A DNA stretch of 64,000 bases from Planobacterium oryzisoli (GTDB taxonomy: Bacteria > Bacteroidota > Bacteroidia > Flavobacteriales > Weeksellaceae), in NCBI RefSeq assembly GCF_015354315.1, contig NZ_JADKYY010000001.1, forward strand, positions 272,851-336,850, written 5' to 3'. A program made the translations under genes and the position numbers. Position 1 is the stretch's first letter; every line of letters starts with the position of its first letter. Shown piece by piece: positions 24,983 through 33,077 of the stretch. The notes beneath the pieces were generated by a model. That model saw nothing but the letters and a program-made list of their open reading frames with translations, did not search any database and had not been told where the DNA came from.

Positions 24983-25924
24983 TTAGAGCGAATTATTTAG
25001 AAAAGCAACGATTTCTTCAAAAGAAGTGAATTTTCGGTGCATAGATACACCTTCTACCTCCCAAAAAGGCTCGTTCCACGTAAATTGAATAGTTGAAAGG
25101 TCTTTTTCCACATGTTTTTGGAGGGTAGAATAGAGCAATTCTTTAAATATTGCAGGTGCCAAAATACGTGGGGCAACAAAACTACTGGATACATCAAAGA
25201 GAATAGGTTCTAGCAGCTGCGTACGCGCGTAAAGCACATCCTCGGTAAGTCCGTACAGAAGTGCGCCTTGGTCCACCAGCATCATGGTGTCGGAAAATTC
25301 CTTGGCCAGCCTCCAATCATGGGAAGAAAAAAGCACCAATTTATTCTCCTCGCGGCTTAATTTACGTAGCAGATTAAGGATCATAATTTTGTTTGCCTCA
25401 TCCAAATGGGTGGTAGGTTCGTCCAGTAGGATCAGCTGGGTGTTTTGCGCCAGAGCCCTACCGATGTAGGCCTTTTGAAGATTTCCATCGGAAAGCTTTT
25501 CCAGGGTTAGGTGTGCATAGGGTTCTAGGTGGAGCTGCGTAATAATCTCCTGGACATAGAGCTGGTCTTTACTGGTGAGTGAAAAGTAAAAGGGATAGTG
25601 TATGAAGCGACCAAGGGCAATCAGATCCCGTACCGTAAGGCTTGACTCTCGCGGTGAAGAAGAAAACACCACAGAAATATGCCTCGCAAGTTCCTTTACC
25701 GAGTATTGGTGGAGCGGCGTTCCAAGTAGGTCAATGGCCCCCTCCATTAAGGGGATTTGTCCCAGCAGCGTTTTTAAGATTGTGGTCTTTCCAACACCGT
25801 TGGACCCAACTATAAGGCATAGTTCACCCAAACGTAGTTGCGCACTAGCGCCCTGTACCAGAAGGGACTGGTAACCAAAACCTGCATTTTTTAATTCCAG
25901 ATGTACATCTGCACTTCCCTTCAT
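24983..25924 (-). CDS. ABC transporter ATP-binding protein (BtuD/FecE/FepC family)
   Basis: The ATPase of an importer for cobalamin, heme or iron chelates. Walker A is GSNGVGKTT near residue 38, the signature loop is the FecE-type variant LSDGNLQKAYIGRALAQ, Walker B is LILLDEPTTHLD, and the switch His follows in LFSSHDWRL. About 80 C-terminal residues lie beyond the ATPase core. It starts one base after the permease stop, so it is the last gene of a tlpA-like/permease/ATPase operon. No periplasmic binding-protein gene accompanies it, so the substrate cannot be assigned. Confidence 0.88.
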   Translation of the reverse strand: MKGSADVHLELKNAGFGYQSLLVQGASAQLRLGELCLIVGSNGVGKTTILKTLLGQIPLMEGAIDLLGTPLHQYSVKELARHISVVFSSSPRESSLTVRDLIALGRFIHYPFYFSLTSKDQLYVQEIITQLHLEPYAHLTLEKLSDGNLQKAYIGRALAQNTQLILLDEPTTHLDEANKIMILNLLRKLSREENKLVLFSSHDWRLAKEFSDTMMLVDQGALLYGLTEDVLYARTQLLEPILFDVSSSFVAPRILAPAIFKELLYSTLQKHVEKDLSTIQFTWNEPFWEVEGVSMHRKFTSFEEIVAFLNNSL

Positions 25925-25925
25925 T

Positions 25926-26930
25926 TTAAATCCTTTGGTTTTTCTTAAGAAACATGGTGAATATTACCGGAATTCCAAACAGTGAGGTAATGACATTTAG
26001 AGGCAGTTGAGAGCTTTCCGAGATAACAGAGAAAAGCTGCATAATCAAAATGCCCAGAAGCATATTAAGAATCCACTGATGCCATAGCATGGCAGGATTC
26101 CAGACCATACGGGAAAAATGAGGCACAATAATTCCTATAAAAAGTATTGGACCAAGATAGGCTGTAATAGAGGCCGCCAGAAGGGAAGAAGAGACAATGA
26201 CAAAGATTTTTAAACTTGAGAGATTCACGCCAATACTGGAGGCATACTGTACACCAAGCAATCCTCCGATTAAGGGACGTACTGCAAATGCAGCTAGCAA
26301 TAAACCTACAAGCACCAGTACAGCTAGGATCCGTATCTGCCCAGAAGTGACCTGGGCTGTGGAGCCAAAACTCCAAAGAATGTAATTCTTCAGACTTTCC
26401 GATTGGCCGTAAAACTGAAGTAGCGAGACCACTGCACCACAGAGAGCCGAGATAAGAAAGCCAAATATGACTAGAGTGGAGCGGTCCTTGAAGCGGGAAG
26501 ATACCACCAGAAGCAATAGCATCAATAGAATGCTGCCCACTATGGCAAAAGTAGAAAGCAAACTGTTATGCAGGAAAATGGGAATGTTCCATTCTGCAGA
26601 TAAGAATATAAACAGTGCCACACTCAGGCTTGCCACAGAGGTTATACCCAGCACCGAGGGACCCGCTAACGGATTTTGAAAGTATTCCTGGAGCAAGAAT
26701 CCCGAGGTAGGAATTGCCAGTCCACAAAGCGCCATCACTGCTACGCGGCTTATCCTCAGGTTAGCAATGGTACTTATGGCATCCGAAAAAAGGATCTCAT
26801 GGAGGGAAATTTCGGAGTACCCTGTGGATAGGTTGAGTGCGGCTAAGGAAAGTATCCCCAATCCTAGTAGTAGGCAAAGGACAAAGAATCCCCTTTGTGT
26901 GTGTACTTGTGGAGCTAGCCTTAAGGACAC
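25926..26930 (-). CDS. ABC transporter permease (BtuC/FecCD family)
   Basis: A 334-residue polytopic permease with about nine or ten hydrophobic helices. The family blocks are present: LRISRVAVMALCGLAIPTSG, FLLQEYFQNPLAGPSVLGIT (the conserved Q-N-P-L-A-x-P motif), WSFGS, and GPILFIGIIVPHFSRM near the coupling region. It starts seven bases after the TlpA-like gene and ends one base before the ATPase gene. FecCD-type permeases import siderophores, heme or vitamin B12; nothing here decides among them. The BtuB-sized TonB receptor at 15820 is the nearest outer-membrane partner candidate. Confidence 0.9.
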   Translation of the reverse strand: MSLRLAPQVHTQRGFFVLCLLLGLGILSLAALNLSTGYSEISLHEILFSDAISTIANLRISRVAVMALCGLAIPTSGFLLQEYFQNPLAGPSVLGITSVASLSVALFIFLSAEWNIPIFLHNSLLSTFAIVGSILLMLLLLVVSSRFKDRSTLVIFGFLISALCGAVVSLLQFYGQSESLKNYILWSFGSTAQVTSGQIRILAVLVLVGLLLAAFAVRPLIGGLLGVQYASSIGVNLSSLKIFVIVSSSLLAASITAYLGPILFIGIIVPHFSRMVWNPAMLWHQWILNMLLGILIMQLFSVISESSQLPLNVITSLFGIPVIFTMFLKKNQRI

Positions 26931-26937
26931 TGCGGTT

Positions 26938-27501
26938 TTAGTTTAAAGATTGGATTTTTCTCTCGAGCTCCTCTTTACTCATCATTCCTATTGTCTCGTC
27001 GGTCTTCTCACCCTTGCGCATAAAGGTGTATGGAATGGATTCACCGTTCCACTGACTGAAGTTTTGGGTAAAGAAATCCGGCGTAAGATTCATTCCATCC
27101 AAAAGGACAATTTCCCCGGACAGCTTATGTTCCGTTGCGAAAGGAAGCACTTTTCCCCAGTCCTGTTTTTGGTCTAGACTGATGTAGGTAAATTTAATTT
27201 TCTCTGCTTTTCGTTTTTCTTGCTGTTCTACAAAGTGAGGAAGCTCGCGGATGCATGGACCGCACCAAGTAGCAAAGAAATTGGTCACGTATAGGGTATC
27301 GTTTTTCGTTCCTACTAGTTCTGAGACCTGCTCCACGGTGTATTCTTTAGTTGTGGCAAGAGAGGTAGTTGCTACAGAGTCTGTGGAGGTGGAAGATACC
27401 TGCGTGGAATCAATAGAATCGGTAACGGACTGCTCGTTTGTATTTTTGGAGCAGGATACCAGCACTAGGGCTATAATAAAGGGTGTAATTTCCTTAACCA
27501 T
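26938..27501 (-). CDS. TlpA-like thioredoxin-fold lipoprotein
   Basis: A periplasm-facing disulfide oxidoreductase. The signal ends in lipobox LVSC (Cys17), followed by a Ser/Thr/Asp-rich linker of about 30 residues, then the thioredoxin fold with FFATWCGPCIRELPHF (active-site CxxC) near residue 90 and a cis-Pro region ESIPYTFM. TlpA/ResA-type proteins reduce cytochrome c or other exported thiols. Here it precedes an ABC importer by seven bases, which is not the usual cytochrome-maturation setting. Its start is only 27 bp from the divergent reductase gene, so the two promoters overlap. Confidence 0.87.
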   Translation of the reverse strand: MVKEITPFIIALVLVSCSKNTNEQSVTDSIDSTQVSSTSTDSVATTSLATTKEYTVEQVSELVGTKNDTLYVTNFFATWCGPCIRELPHFVEQQEKRKAEKIKFTYISLDQKQDWGKVLPFATEHKLSGEIVLLDGMNLTPDFFTQNFSQWNGESIPYTFMRKGEKTDETIGMMSKEELERKIQSLN

Positions 27502-27511
27502 CTTTTTTTTC

Positions 27512-27519
27512 TATTTTTG
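27512..27519 (+). promoter_or_regulatory. -7 promoter box of the reductase gene
   Basis: TATTTTTG matches TAnnTTTG and lies 9 bp before the ATG at 27529. This spacing rules out the alternative start four codons upstream, which would sit inside the box. The -33 region would fall inside the divergent tlpA-like gene. Confidence 0.6.
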
Positions 27520-27528
27520 TTTGTATAT

Positions 27529-28650
27529 ATGGAAGCAGCCTTAACTCCAAGACAAGTCCCATTTCATGGGCTAAAAATAGCTAAAAAAGAACTACTGACC
27601 AAAAACGCTTTTTCACTGGAATTGGATATTCCACAGCATCTTCGTTCCGTATATTCCTATAATGCAGGCCAGTATGTCCGGCTTCGCTTCCTTCATAAAG
27701 GAGAGCCAGTGGAACGGGATTTTTCTATGACCTCGGCACCCTACGAGCCCTTTTTCACCCTGGGCATTCGTATACATGAGAAGGGTAGCAGTACGCAGAG
27801 TCTGTTTTCAGACTACCACGAGGGGGACTTATTAAGTGTCAGTGAGCCAATGGGCCGTTTCACCCTGGAAAGCAAGCCCCATGAGTTTAGGACCATTGTG
27901 GGTTTTGCTGCGGGCATAGGGATCACACCTCTGCTCAGCCATTTCAAAACGCTTCTTCATACCGAAAGCCGCACGCGACTTTTCCTTTTCTATTCCAATT
28001 CCCACAAGGATTCCACTCCCTATCTTAAGGAGCTCAAGCAACTAGAAAGCACGTATCCTTCGCGATTTCAGCTGCATCTGTTCTATTCCAGAGAGAACCC
28101 GGGAAATCCTTTGTACCACAGTAGACTTAACCGCAGTAGGGTAGAACTGATCATAAATCAAGTTATGATGCTGGATGATACCGATGAGGAATCCACTCTG
28201 TGGGACAGTGTGGACGAGGTCCTTATTTGTGGACCCGGGGAAATGATCCGCGAAGTAGCCAACGCATGTTATGAAAACGGAATTCCAAAGAAAAACATCC
28301 ATTTTGAGCTCTTTGAAGCCTTTAATGAAGATATCTTTCCTGTCGAAGTGGCCTTTCCTTTGGTGGAAGATATAGAAGTGGAGTATATCTACCAGGGCAA
28401 AAGTACTTTGGTTCAATTAGAAGACAACCGACATAAACTTCTTCAAAGTCTCTCCTCACTGCATCTTCCCGTTCCGTTCTCTTGTAAGTCGGGTATATGT
28501 GGGAGCTGCATCTGCCATTTGGAAAAAGGTGAGGTGGAACTTCTCGAAAATGAATATCTTACCCCAGGGGAAGAACAGAGTGGGAAGATCCTGCCTTGCA
28601 TGGCCTTCGCGCTTTCAAAATCAATTAAACTGAACTTTGATAACGTGTGA
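27529..28650 (+). CDS. PaaE-like oxidoreductase: FNR module fused to 2Fe-2S ferredoxin
   Basis: An NAD(P)H-to-[2Fe-2S] electron-transfer protein. The N-terminal flavin fold has AGQYVRLRF and ERDFSMTSAP (R-x-x-S FAD motif), the NAD(P)-binding half begins GFAAGIGITPLLS, and CGPGEMI follows. The C-terminal plant-type ferredoxin has CKSGICGSCICHLEKGEVE with a last ligand Cys about 30 residues on (Cx4CxxC...C). The 373-residue length matches PaaE and related monooxygenase reductases. No phenylacetate oxygenase genes are nearby. Possible clients in the window are CrtZ and the acyl-ACP desaturase, which is speculation. It overlaps sanA by four bases. Confidence 0.88.
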   Translation: MEAALTPRQVPFHGLKIAKKELLTKNAFSLELDIPQHLRSVYSYNAGQYVRLRFLHKGEPVERDFSMTSAPYEPFFTLGIRIHEKGSSTQSLFSDYHEGDLLSVSEPMGRFTLESKPHEFRTIVGFAAGIGITPLLSHFKTLLHTESRTRLFLFYSNSHKDSTPYLKELKQLESTYPSRFQLHLFYSRENPGNPLYHSRLNRSRVELIINQVMMLDDTDEESTLWDSVDEVLICGPGEMIREVANACYENGIPKKNIHFELFEAFNEDIFPVEVAFPLVEDIEVEYIYQGKSTLVQLEDNRHKLLQSLSSLHLPVPFSCKSGICGSCICHLEKGEVELLENEYLTPGEEQSGKILPCMAFALSKSIKLNFDNV

Positions 28651-29258
28651 AAAAAGTTTTGGACACCATACGATTCTTTTTTGCAGTAGTGGAAATACTA
28701 GTGCTTTTCATGCTACTGGCAAATGTGTGGGTGTTTGCCCTCACAAACGGTCGTACCTATACCAAAATTTCAAAAATTCCGCCTCGCGAAACGGCCCTGG
28801 TCCTAGGAACTTCCCCCAAGACCATGTCGGGTAATGCCAATCCCTATTTCATTGCACGAATGGATGCAGCGGCCCTACTGTACCACCACGGTAAGATCAA
28901 CCGCATCATAGTTAGTGGTGAGAAAAGCAGAGGGTACGACGAACCCACTGCCATGAAAAATTTTCTGATCTATCAGGAGGGAGTACCCGAACATATAATC
29001 ACTAAGGATTCCAAAGGTTTTTCCACAAAAGCGAGCATAAAACGTTGCGATGAGCTCTACCAGCAGCGCAGCGTGATTATAGTCTCCCAAGGATTCCATA
29101 ATCTTCGTGCGCTGTTTCTTGCGCGGAGCAGAGAGATGAATGCACTGGGTTTTGATGCTCAGGATATCACACATCCCGAGAGCTACTACCGCAATCAGTC
29201 CCGGGAATTTTTAGCGCGTGTACAGGCGGTACTGCATTATCTCTTTGGAATTGAATAA
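28647..29258 (+). CDS. sanA: SanA/YdcF-like DUF218 membrane protein
   Basis: A 203-residue protein with one N-terminal transmembrane helix (about residues 9-32) and a periplasmic DUF218 domain: ALVLGTSPKTMSGNANPYF, RMDAAALLYHHGKINRIIVS, GEKSRGYDEP and VSQGFHNLRALFLAR. The family includes E. coli SanA (vancomycin exclusion) and ElyC and is linked to envelope integrity; biochemistry is unclear. It starts at a GTG overlapping the previous stop (GTGA), so it is translationally coupled to the reductase gene. Confidence 0.85.
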   Translation: MKKVLDTIRFFFAVVEILVLFMLLANVWVFALTNGRTYTKISKIPPRETALVLGTSPKTMSGNANPYFIARMDAAALLYHHGKINRIIVSGEKSRGYDEPTAMKNFLIYQEGVPEHIITKDSKGFSTKASIKRCDELYQQRSVIIVSQGFHNLRALFLARSREMNALGFDAQDITHPESYYRNQSREFLARVQAVLHYLFGIE

Positions 29259-29301
29259 TGGAAAATACGTAATTTAAAAGTCGGTTTTTTTATCAAAATA
29301 C

Positions 29302-29309
29302 TATCTTTG
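29302..29309 (+). promoter_or_regulatory. -7 promoter box of udk
   Basis: TATCTTTG matches TAnnTTTG and lies 19 bp upstream of the udk ATG. Confidence 0.6.
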
Positions 29310-29328
29310 CCGAAAGATTTAACGAATC

Positions 29329-29952
29329 ATGCTTGTAATTGGAATCGCCGGGGGGACCGGGAGTGGCAAGACCACGGTAGTGAATAAAATTCTTCAGCAG
29401 CTTAATGCCGAGGGCGTAAACGTGCTCTCGCAGGACAACTACTACCACGACAACCACCATCTCTCACTTCAGGAACGCGAAGTCTTGAATTACGACCATC
29501 CCAAATCCATAGATTTTGATCTGTTAAAAAAGCACGTACGCATGCTTAAGTCCGGACAAAGTATTGAACAGCCGCTTTACAGTTTCGTGACGCACTCGCG
29601 GACAAGCGATGTGATTACAGTAGAACCGAGAAACGTGCTGATTGTGGAAGGAATCCTAGTTCTTACCAACGCCGAGCTACTCAAGGAATTTGATCTCAAG
29701 GTCTTTGTACATGCTGATTCGGACGAACGGCTTATTCGAAGGATCCGTCGCGATACCCAAGAAAGGGGTAGGGATTTAAGTGAAGTACTGCACCGCTACC
29801 AGACTACTTTAAAACCAATGCATATGGAATTTATTGAGCCTTCCAAAAACGAGGCGGACCTGATTGTTCCCAATATGCGTCATAATAATGTGGCCATTGA
29901 TTTTTTGACCACAGTGATAAACAATTCATTAAAAAAACATTCCGATGCCTGA
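29329..29952 (+). CDS. udk: Uridine kinase
   Basis: Phosphorylates uridine and cytidine to UMP and CMP for pyrimidine salvage. The P-loop GIAGGTGSGKTT is at residues 4-15, followed by LSQDNYYHD, NYDHPKSIDFDLL and the lid region RLIRRIRRDTQERGRDL, all diagnostic of Udk. At 207 residues it is standard. The stop overlaps the start of the divIC-like gene by eight bases, and methylmalonyl-CoA mutase follows, an arrangement common in flavobacteria. Uridine phosphorylase, the competing catabolic enzyme, is encoded at 54491-55345. Confidence 0.95.
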   Translation: MLVIGIAGGTGSGKTTVVNKILQQLNAEGVNVLSQDNYYHDNHHLSLQEREVLNYDHPKSIDFDLLKKHVRMLKSGQSIEQPLYSFVTHSRTSDVITVEPRNVLIVEGILVLTNAELLKEFDLKVFVHADSDERLIRRIRRDTQERGRDLSEVLHRYQTTLKPMHMEFIEPSKNEADLIVPNMRHNNVAIDFLTTVINNSLKKHSDA

Positions 29953-30322
29953 GCACCTGATTAAAGACATCACACCTGCCAGCCCCCTGAAACGGAGAGT
30001 GAAGCGCTGGGTACTTAACAAGTATTTCACTACTATAGTGGCATTCTTGGTATGGATGGTGTTCTTTGACAGCACCTCGTTCTTAGTCATCAATGAACTC
30101 AATCAAGAAATAAAGAAATACGAGCAGCAATTGGCGCATTTTAAGGGCGAATACGAAAAAAGTACCGCATTTTACAATAAGCTGATGAAAAACAAGGACG
30201 AAAAGGAAAAGTACGCGCGGGAGAATTATTTCATGAAAAAACCCAACGAAGAGATCTTCATATTGGTTGTGGACAGCTCCTTGGTACAGGCAAAAGAGAC
30301 GGGTAAACCACTAAACGACTAA
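29945..30322 (+). CDS. FtsB/DivIC-type septum formation initiator protein
   Basis: A 125-residue bitopic cell-division protein. One transmembrane segment covers about residues 31-53 (FTTIVAFLVWMVFFDSTSFL), followed by a coiled coil (INELNQEIKKYEQQLAHF) and the family's C-terminal KYARENYFMKKPNEEIFILV, which matches the 'E..AR+.+.+.+pGE.+++' signature of FtsB/DivIC. It would sit in the inner membrane with FtsL and FtsQ at the divisome. It overlaps udk and is followed four bases later by the mutase gene. Confidence 0.88.
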   Translation: MPEHLIKDITPASPLKRRVKRWVLNKYFTTIVAFLVWMVFFDSTSFLVINELNQEIKKYEQQLAHFKGEYEKSTAFYNKLMKNKDEKEKYARENYFMKKPNEEIFILVVDSSLVQAKETGKPLND

Positions 30323-30326
30323 AGCT

Positions 30327-31478
30327 ATGGAAGACGAGTCACGTAGACAATGGGAGGCACTGGTCTCGGGGCAACTAAAATCTCCGGACATCTACAGTAT
30401 TCTTAAGGAAGAGAATTTAGAGGGACTTGAGATCGATCCAGTATATTTCACCTCCTCTAAAGAATACCCTATGGTGGCAAGAGCAGAGGAGTATCTTCAC
30501 CTTGTTAGCCCGTACCAAGAACAAAGTGAAAACGAATCGCTGCTACTATCCCACAATGTCGAAGGGTTAGCAGAGAAGAACCTTTTTGTCGACAACCGCC
30601 TTCTTGCAGAACATATTCTCTCAGAGGAGAACCGGGTTTTTTCCTTGGTAGATGTCTTTACTAAGGAAGGCAAACTGGACCAGCAGCTAGCCTTGGAACT
30701 TCAAGCCAAGGGCTTTGCGCGAAGTTTGTGCGTAGATATTTCTGCTTTTCAGAATGCTGGAGCATCCATTGTGCAGCAGCTTGCCGTAGCACTTTCCAAA
30801 GCAAGGGAGCTTGTAGAGGCATTCTCTAGCGACGTATTGAAGGAAATCATCTTCAAGGTGGCAGTAGGGAGAAACTATTTTTTTGAGCTAGCCAAGCTTA
30901 GGGCCCTGCGACTGGTTTTTGCAGAACTTTGCCGTGAGTATGGTGCAGAGCCGCACGACTGCTTCATCTTTGCCGAGCCCAGCATGCGTAACAAAACAGT
31001 GGATGAGAGTGAAAACAATTTGATCCGCTCCACCTACGAATGTGCAGCGGCAATGCTCGGCGGAGCCGATGCTATTTATCTTGGCAGTTTCCAGCCCACC
31101 GAGCGCACCGAATTTTCTTTGGAAGTCTCCTTCAAGCAGCAGCTAGTGCTTTCCCACGAGAGTCTTCTAAATGTTTTTGACGATCCTATGGCAGGAAGCT
31201 TTTATATGGGTCCATTGACACAACAGGTGGCAGAAAAGACCTGGAGTGCTTTTTTAGAGATAGAAGAGAAGGGTGGATTCACTGCGCAGATGATAGGAGG
31301 CCAGCTTCAAAGGGATGTGTACGAGCACGCTTTGCGGGAGCAGCAATGGCTGAAGGAGGGCAAGATAACCCTTGTTGGTGTAAATCTTTATCCTTCGAAA
31401 GAGCTGACCAAGGAACTCAATACCCCGTACAACCCAAAGGAAATACGTCCCGTGCGACTATCGGAAATATACGAATAA
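30327..31478 (+). CDS. mutA: Methylmalonyl-CoA mutase small (beta) subunit
   Basis: The non-catalytic partner of B12-dependent methylmalonyl-CoA mutase, which interconverts succinyl-CoA and methylmalonyl-CoA. The TIM-barrel C-terminal part is clear: FAEPSMRNKTVDESENNLIR, AMLGGADAIYLGSF, LSHESLLNVFDDPMAGSFYM. At 383 residues it has no degenerate cobalamin domain and is on the short side. The large catalytic subunit gene (mutB/scpA), which normally follows directly, is not here: the next gene, 17 bp on, is a methyltransferase. Either the large subunit is encoded elsewhere or this is an orphan. Confidence 0.87.
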   Translation: MEDESRRQWEALVSGQLKSPDIYSILKEENLEGLEIDPVYFTSSKEYPMVARAEEYLHLVSPYQEQSENESLLLSHNVEGLAEKNLFVDNRLLAEHILSEENRVFSLVDVFTKEGKLDQQLALELQAKGFARSLCVDISAFQNAGASIVQQLAVALSKARELVEAFSSDVLKEIIFKVAVGRNYFFELAKLRALRLVFAELCREYGAEPHDCFIFAEPSMRNKTVDESENNLIRSTYECAAAMLGGADAIYLGSFQPTERTEFSLEVSFKQQLVLSHESLLNVFDDPMAGSFYMGPLTQQVAEKTWSAFLEIEEKGGFTAQMIGGQLQRDVYEHALREQQWLKEGKITLVGVNLYPSKELTKELNTPYNPKEIRPVRLSEIYE

Positions 31479-31495
31479 GTACTTAAAGTAATTAA

Positions 31496-32638
31496 TTGTT
31501 ATCTACTAAAATTCAACAATTTATATCCGATCATCTCGATTCAGATTTAAACAAACTCCTTTTACAGAAATCGCCGGTGGAAGGTTATTCAATGCCTTTT
31601 ATCGTAGAGCAAATAAAAGGACGCAAAATCAGTGCGCGCAAGTACCCCTTTCTTAGAGATTATCCCCAGTATCTTTTTCCATCTTCCTTAAGCTTAGAAC
31701 AAAGTTCTTCTGAGGCTACTGCGCGATACAAGGCAAGAAATCTCTTTGGAGAGACCTTCGCAGATTTAACTGCGGGTATGGGTATAGACGCATACTTCCT
31801 CTCCTTAAATTTCCAGCGCATCTTCTTAGTGGAGCAAAATGCGGAGCTCTGTGCAATTCTAAGACACAACTTCAAGGTGCTAGAAAGAGAGGTAGAAGTA
31901 GTAAAGGGCGATCTTAACTCGTTCTTATCCACCGTAAAAAAACCTTTAGATTTTATCTATCTGGATCCTGCACGCAGGGACCAGAATAAGCGTAAAGTGT
32001 TTCTTCTGGAGGATCTCTCACCCAATCTGCTTCTTCTGGAGCAGCAACTTGTAGATAAAGCGCACCGGATACTCGTTAAGCTCTCTCCAATGATAGATCT
32101 TAAGTATTTGGTTGCAACATTACATTATGTCCGGTCCATAGAGGTTGTCGCTGTCCGAAATGAGGTAAAGGAAATTCTAGTGCATCTTTCCAAGGAAGAA
32201 GAGAAGGAAACCGTACCTGTCACTGCAGTGAATCTGGAAAGTACGGAGCCTGATTTCACCTTTGACTTGAAGGATCTTTCAGTGGGCAGCGCAGTGTATT
32301 CCCCGGTGCGAAACTATCTCTATATTCCTAACAATGCGGTATTGAAAACCGGAGCATTTCATGGGATTGCACTAAAATTTGGACTTTATAAACTTCATCC
32401 CAATACCCATCTTTACACGAGCGATGAGCCCATTGAGGGTTTCCCTGGCCGAAGACTGCAGGTGGAGCAAGTGCCAGCAAAAACATTAAAAAAAGGGGAA
32501 CGGTATCAGATAATATCTAGGAACCATCCGTTAAGTCCTGAGCAGATAAAGAAGAAATACAAAGTCGGGGACGGAGGGCACTCGTACCTTATTTTCACGC
32601 AGGATGTCTCAGGAAAAATCGTTTTAAAATCCCTCTGA
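31496..32638 (+). CDS. PG_1098-like class I SAM methyltransferase with THUMP-like domain
   Basis: A 380-residue putative RNA methyltransferase. An N-terminal helical segment is followed by the SAM site FADLTAGMGIDAYFLS near residue 89, an acidic strand IFLVEQNAELCAILRHN, and FIYLDPARRDQNKRKVF, which resembles the DP(P/A)R motif of guanine-N2 or cytosine methyltransferases. The C-terminal 100 residues form the THUMP-like module of this Bacteroidota family. It starts with TTG at 31496, since no ATG fits. The target is unknown. Confidence 0.78.
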   Translation: MLSTKIQQFISDHLDSDLNKLLLQKSPVEGYSMPFIVEQIKGRKISARKYPFLRDYPQYLFPSSLSLEQSSSEATARYKARNLFGETFADLTAGMGIDAYFLSLNFQRIFLVEQNAELCAILRHNFKVLEREVEVVKGDLNSFLSTVKKPLDFIYLDPARRDQNKRKVFLLEDLSPNLLLLEQQLVDKAHRILVKLSPMIDLKYLVATLHYVRSIEVVAVRNEVKEILVHLSKEEEKETVPVTAVNLESTEPDFTFDLKDLSVGSAVYSPVRNYLYIPNNAVLKTGAFHGIALKFGLYKLHPNTHLYTSDEPIEGFPGRRLQVEQVPAKTLKKGERYQIISRNHPLSPEQIKKKYKVGDGGHSYLIFTQDVSGKIVLKSL

Positions 32639-32643
32639 TTGTT

Positions 32644-32673
32644 TTGCTGGCGTAGGAACTTTTATTAATTTTG
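32644..32673 (+). promoter_or_regulatory. Promoter of the small lipoprotein gene
   Basis: TTG (32644-32646), a 19-base spacer and TAATTTTG (32666-32673) form one of the best Bacteroidota-type promoters in the window. It leaves a leader of about 50 bases before the ATG at 32730. Confidence 0.7.
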
Positions 32674-32729
32674 CGGCAAGGACCTGTGAATTCCTAATTA
32701 CCAAACAAAAATAAACTAGAAAAATCCCT

Positions 32730-32957
32730 ATGAAAAAAGTATTGATCGGATGTGCAGCGATGGCCTTTATTCTTTCTGCTTGCAAAGATGTTCCTCAAGG
32801 AGGTAACAAAGGTGTTATAAAGGTGGAAGAAGGTGTGGAACGTTACGACGACCATGAGGTGCGTGCAGCGCAGCCTTACCCATCTGCAGTCGCCATGGAC
32901 AGCACCGCTACAGAGGCACCACAGGCCGCTGTTTCTGATACTCTAACTGCAGAGTAG
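32730..32957 (+). CDS. Small hypothetical lipoprotein
   Basis: A 75-residue precursor with a lipobox LSAC (Cys18). The mature peptide is short, acidic and low in complexity, with many Ala, Thr and Ser residues after residue 45 (SAVAMDSTATEAP). No domain is recognised. Its strong promoter and monocistronic setting support a real gene. The disordered tail suggests a surface or periplasmic tether; function is unknown. Confidence 0.65.
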   Translation: MKKVLIGCAAMAFILSACKDVPQGGNKGVIKVEEGVERYDDHEVRAAQPYPSAVAMDSTATEAPQAAVSDTLTAE

Positions 32958-33024
32958 TACTTTTTTTTCTTTCTGTATTTGGGTGCAAAGCGCACTGCCT
33001 TAGCAGAAATAAATACCAAATGTC

Positions 33025-33055
33025 TTGTACCCGCAGGGCATTTTTTTTATTTTTA
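33025..33055 (+). promoter_or_regulatory. Promoter of the M20 dipeptidase gene
   Basis: TTG at 33025-33027 and TATTTTTA at 33048-33055, with a 20-base spacer, fit the Bacteroidota pattern with one mismatch. The box lies inside the frame upstream of 33078, which supports the later start codon. Confidence 0.5.
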
Positions 33056-33077
33056 CCAGAATACAAAACAAACAGAA

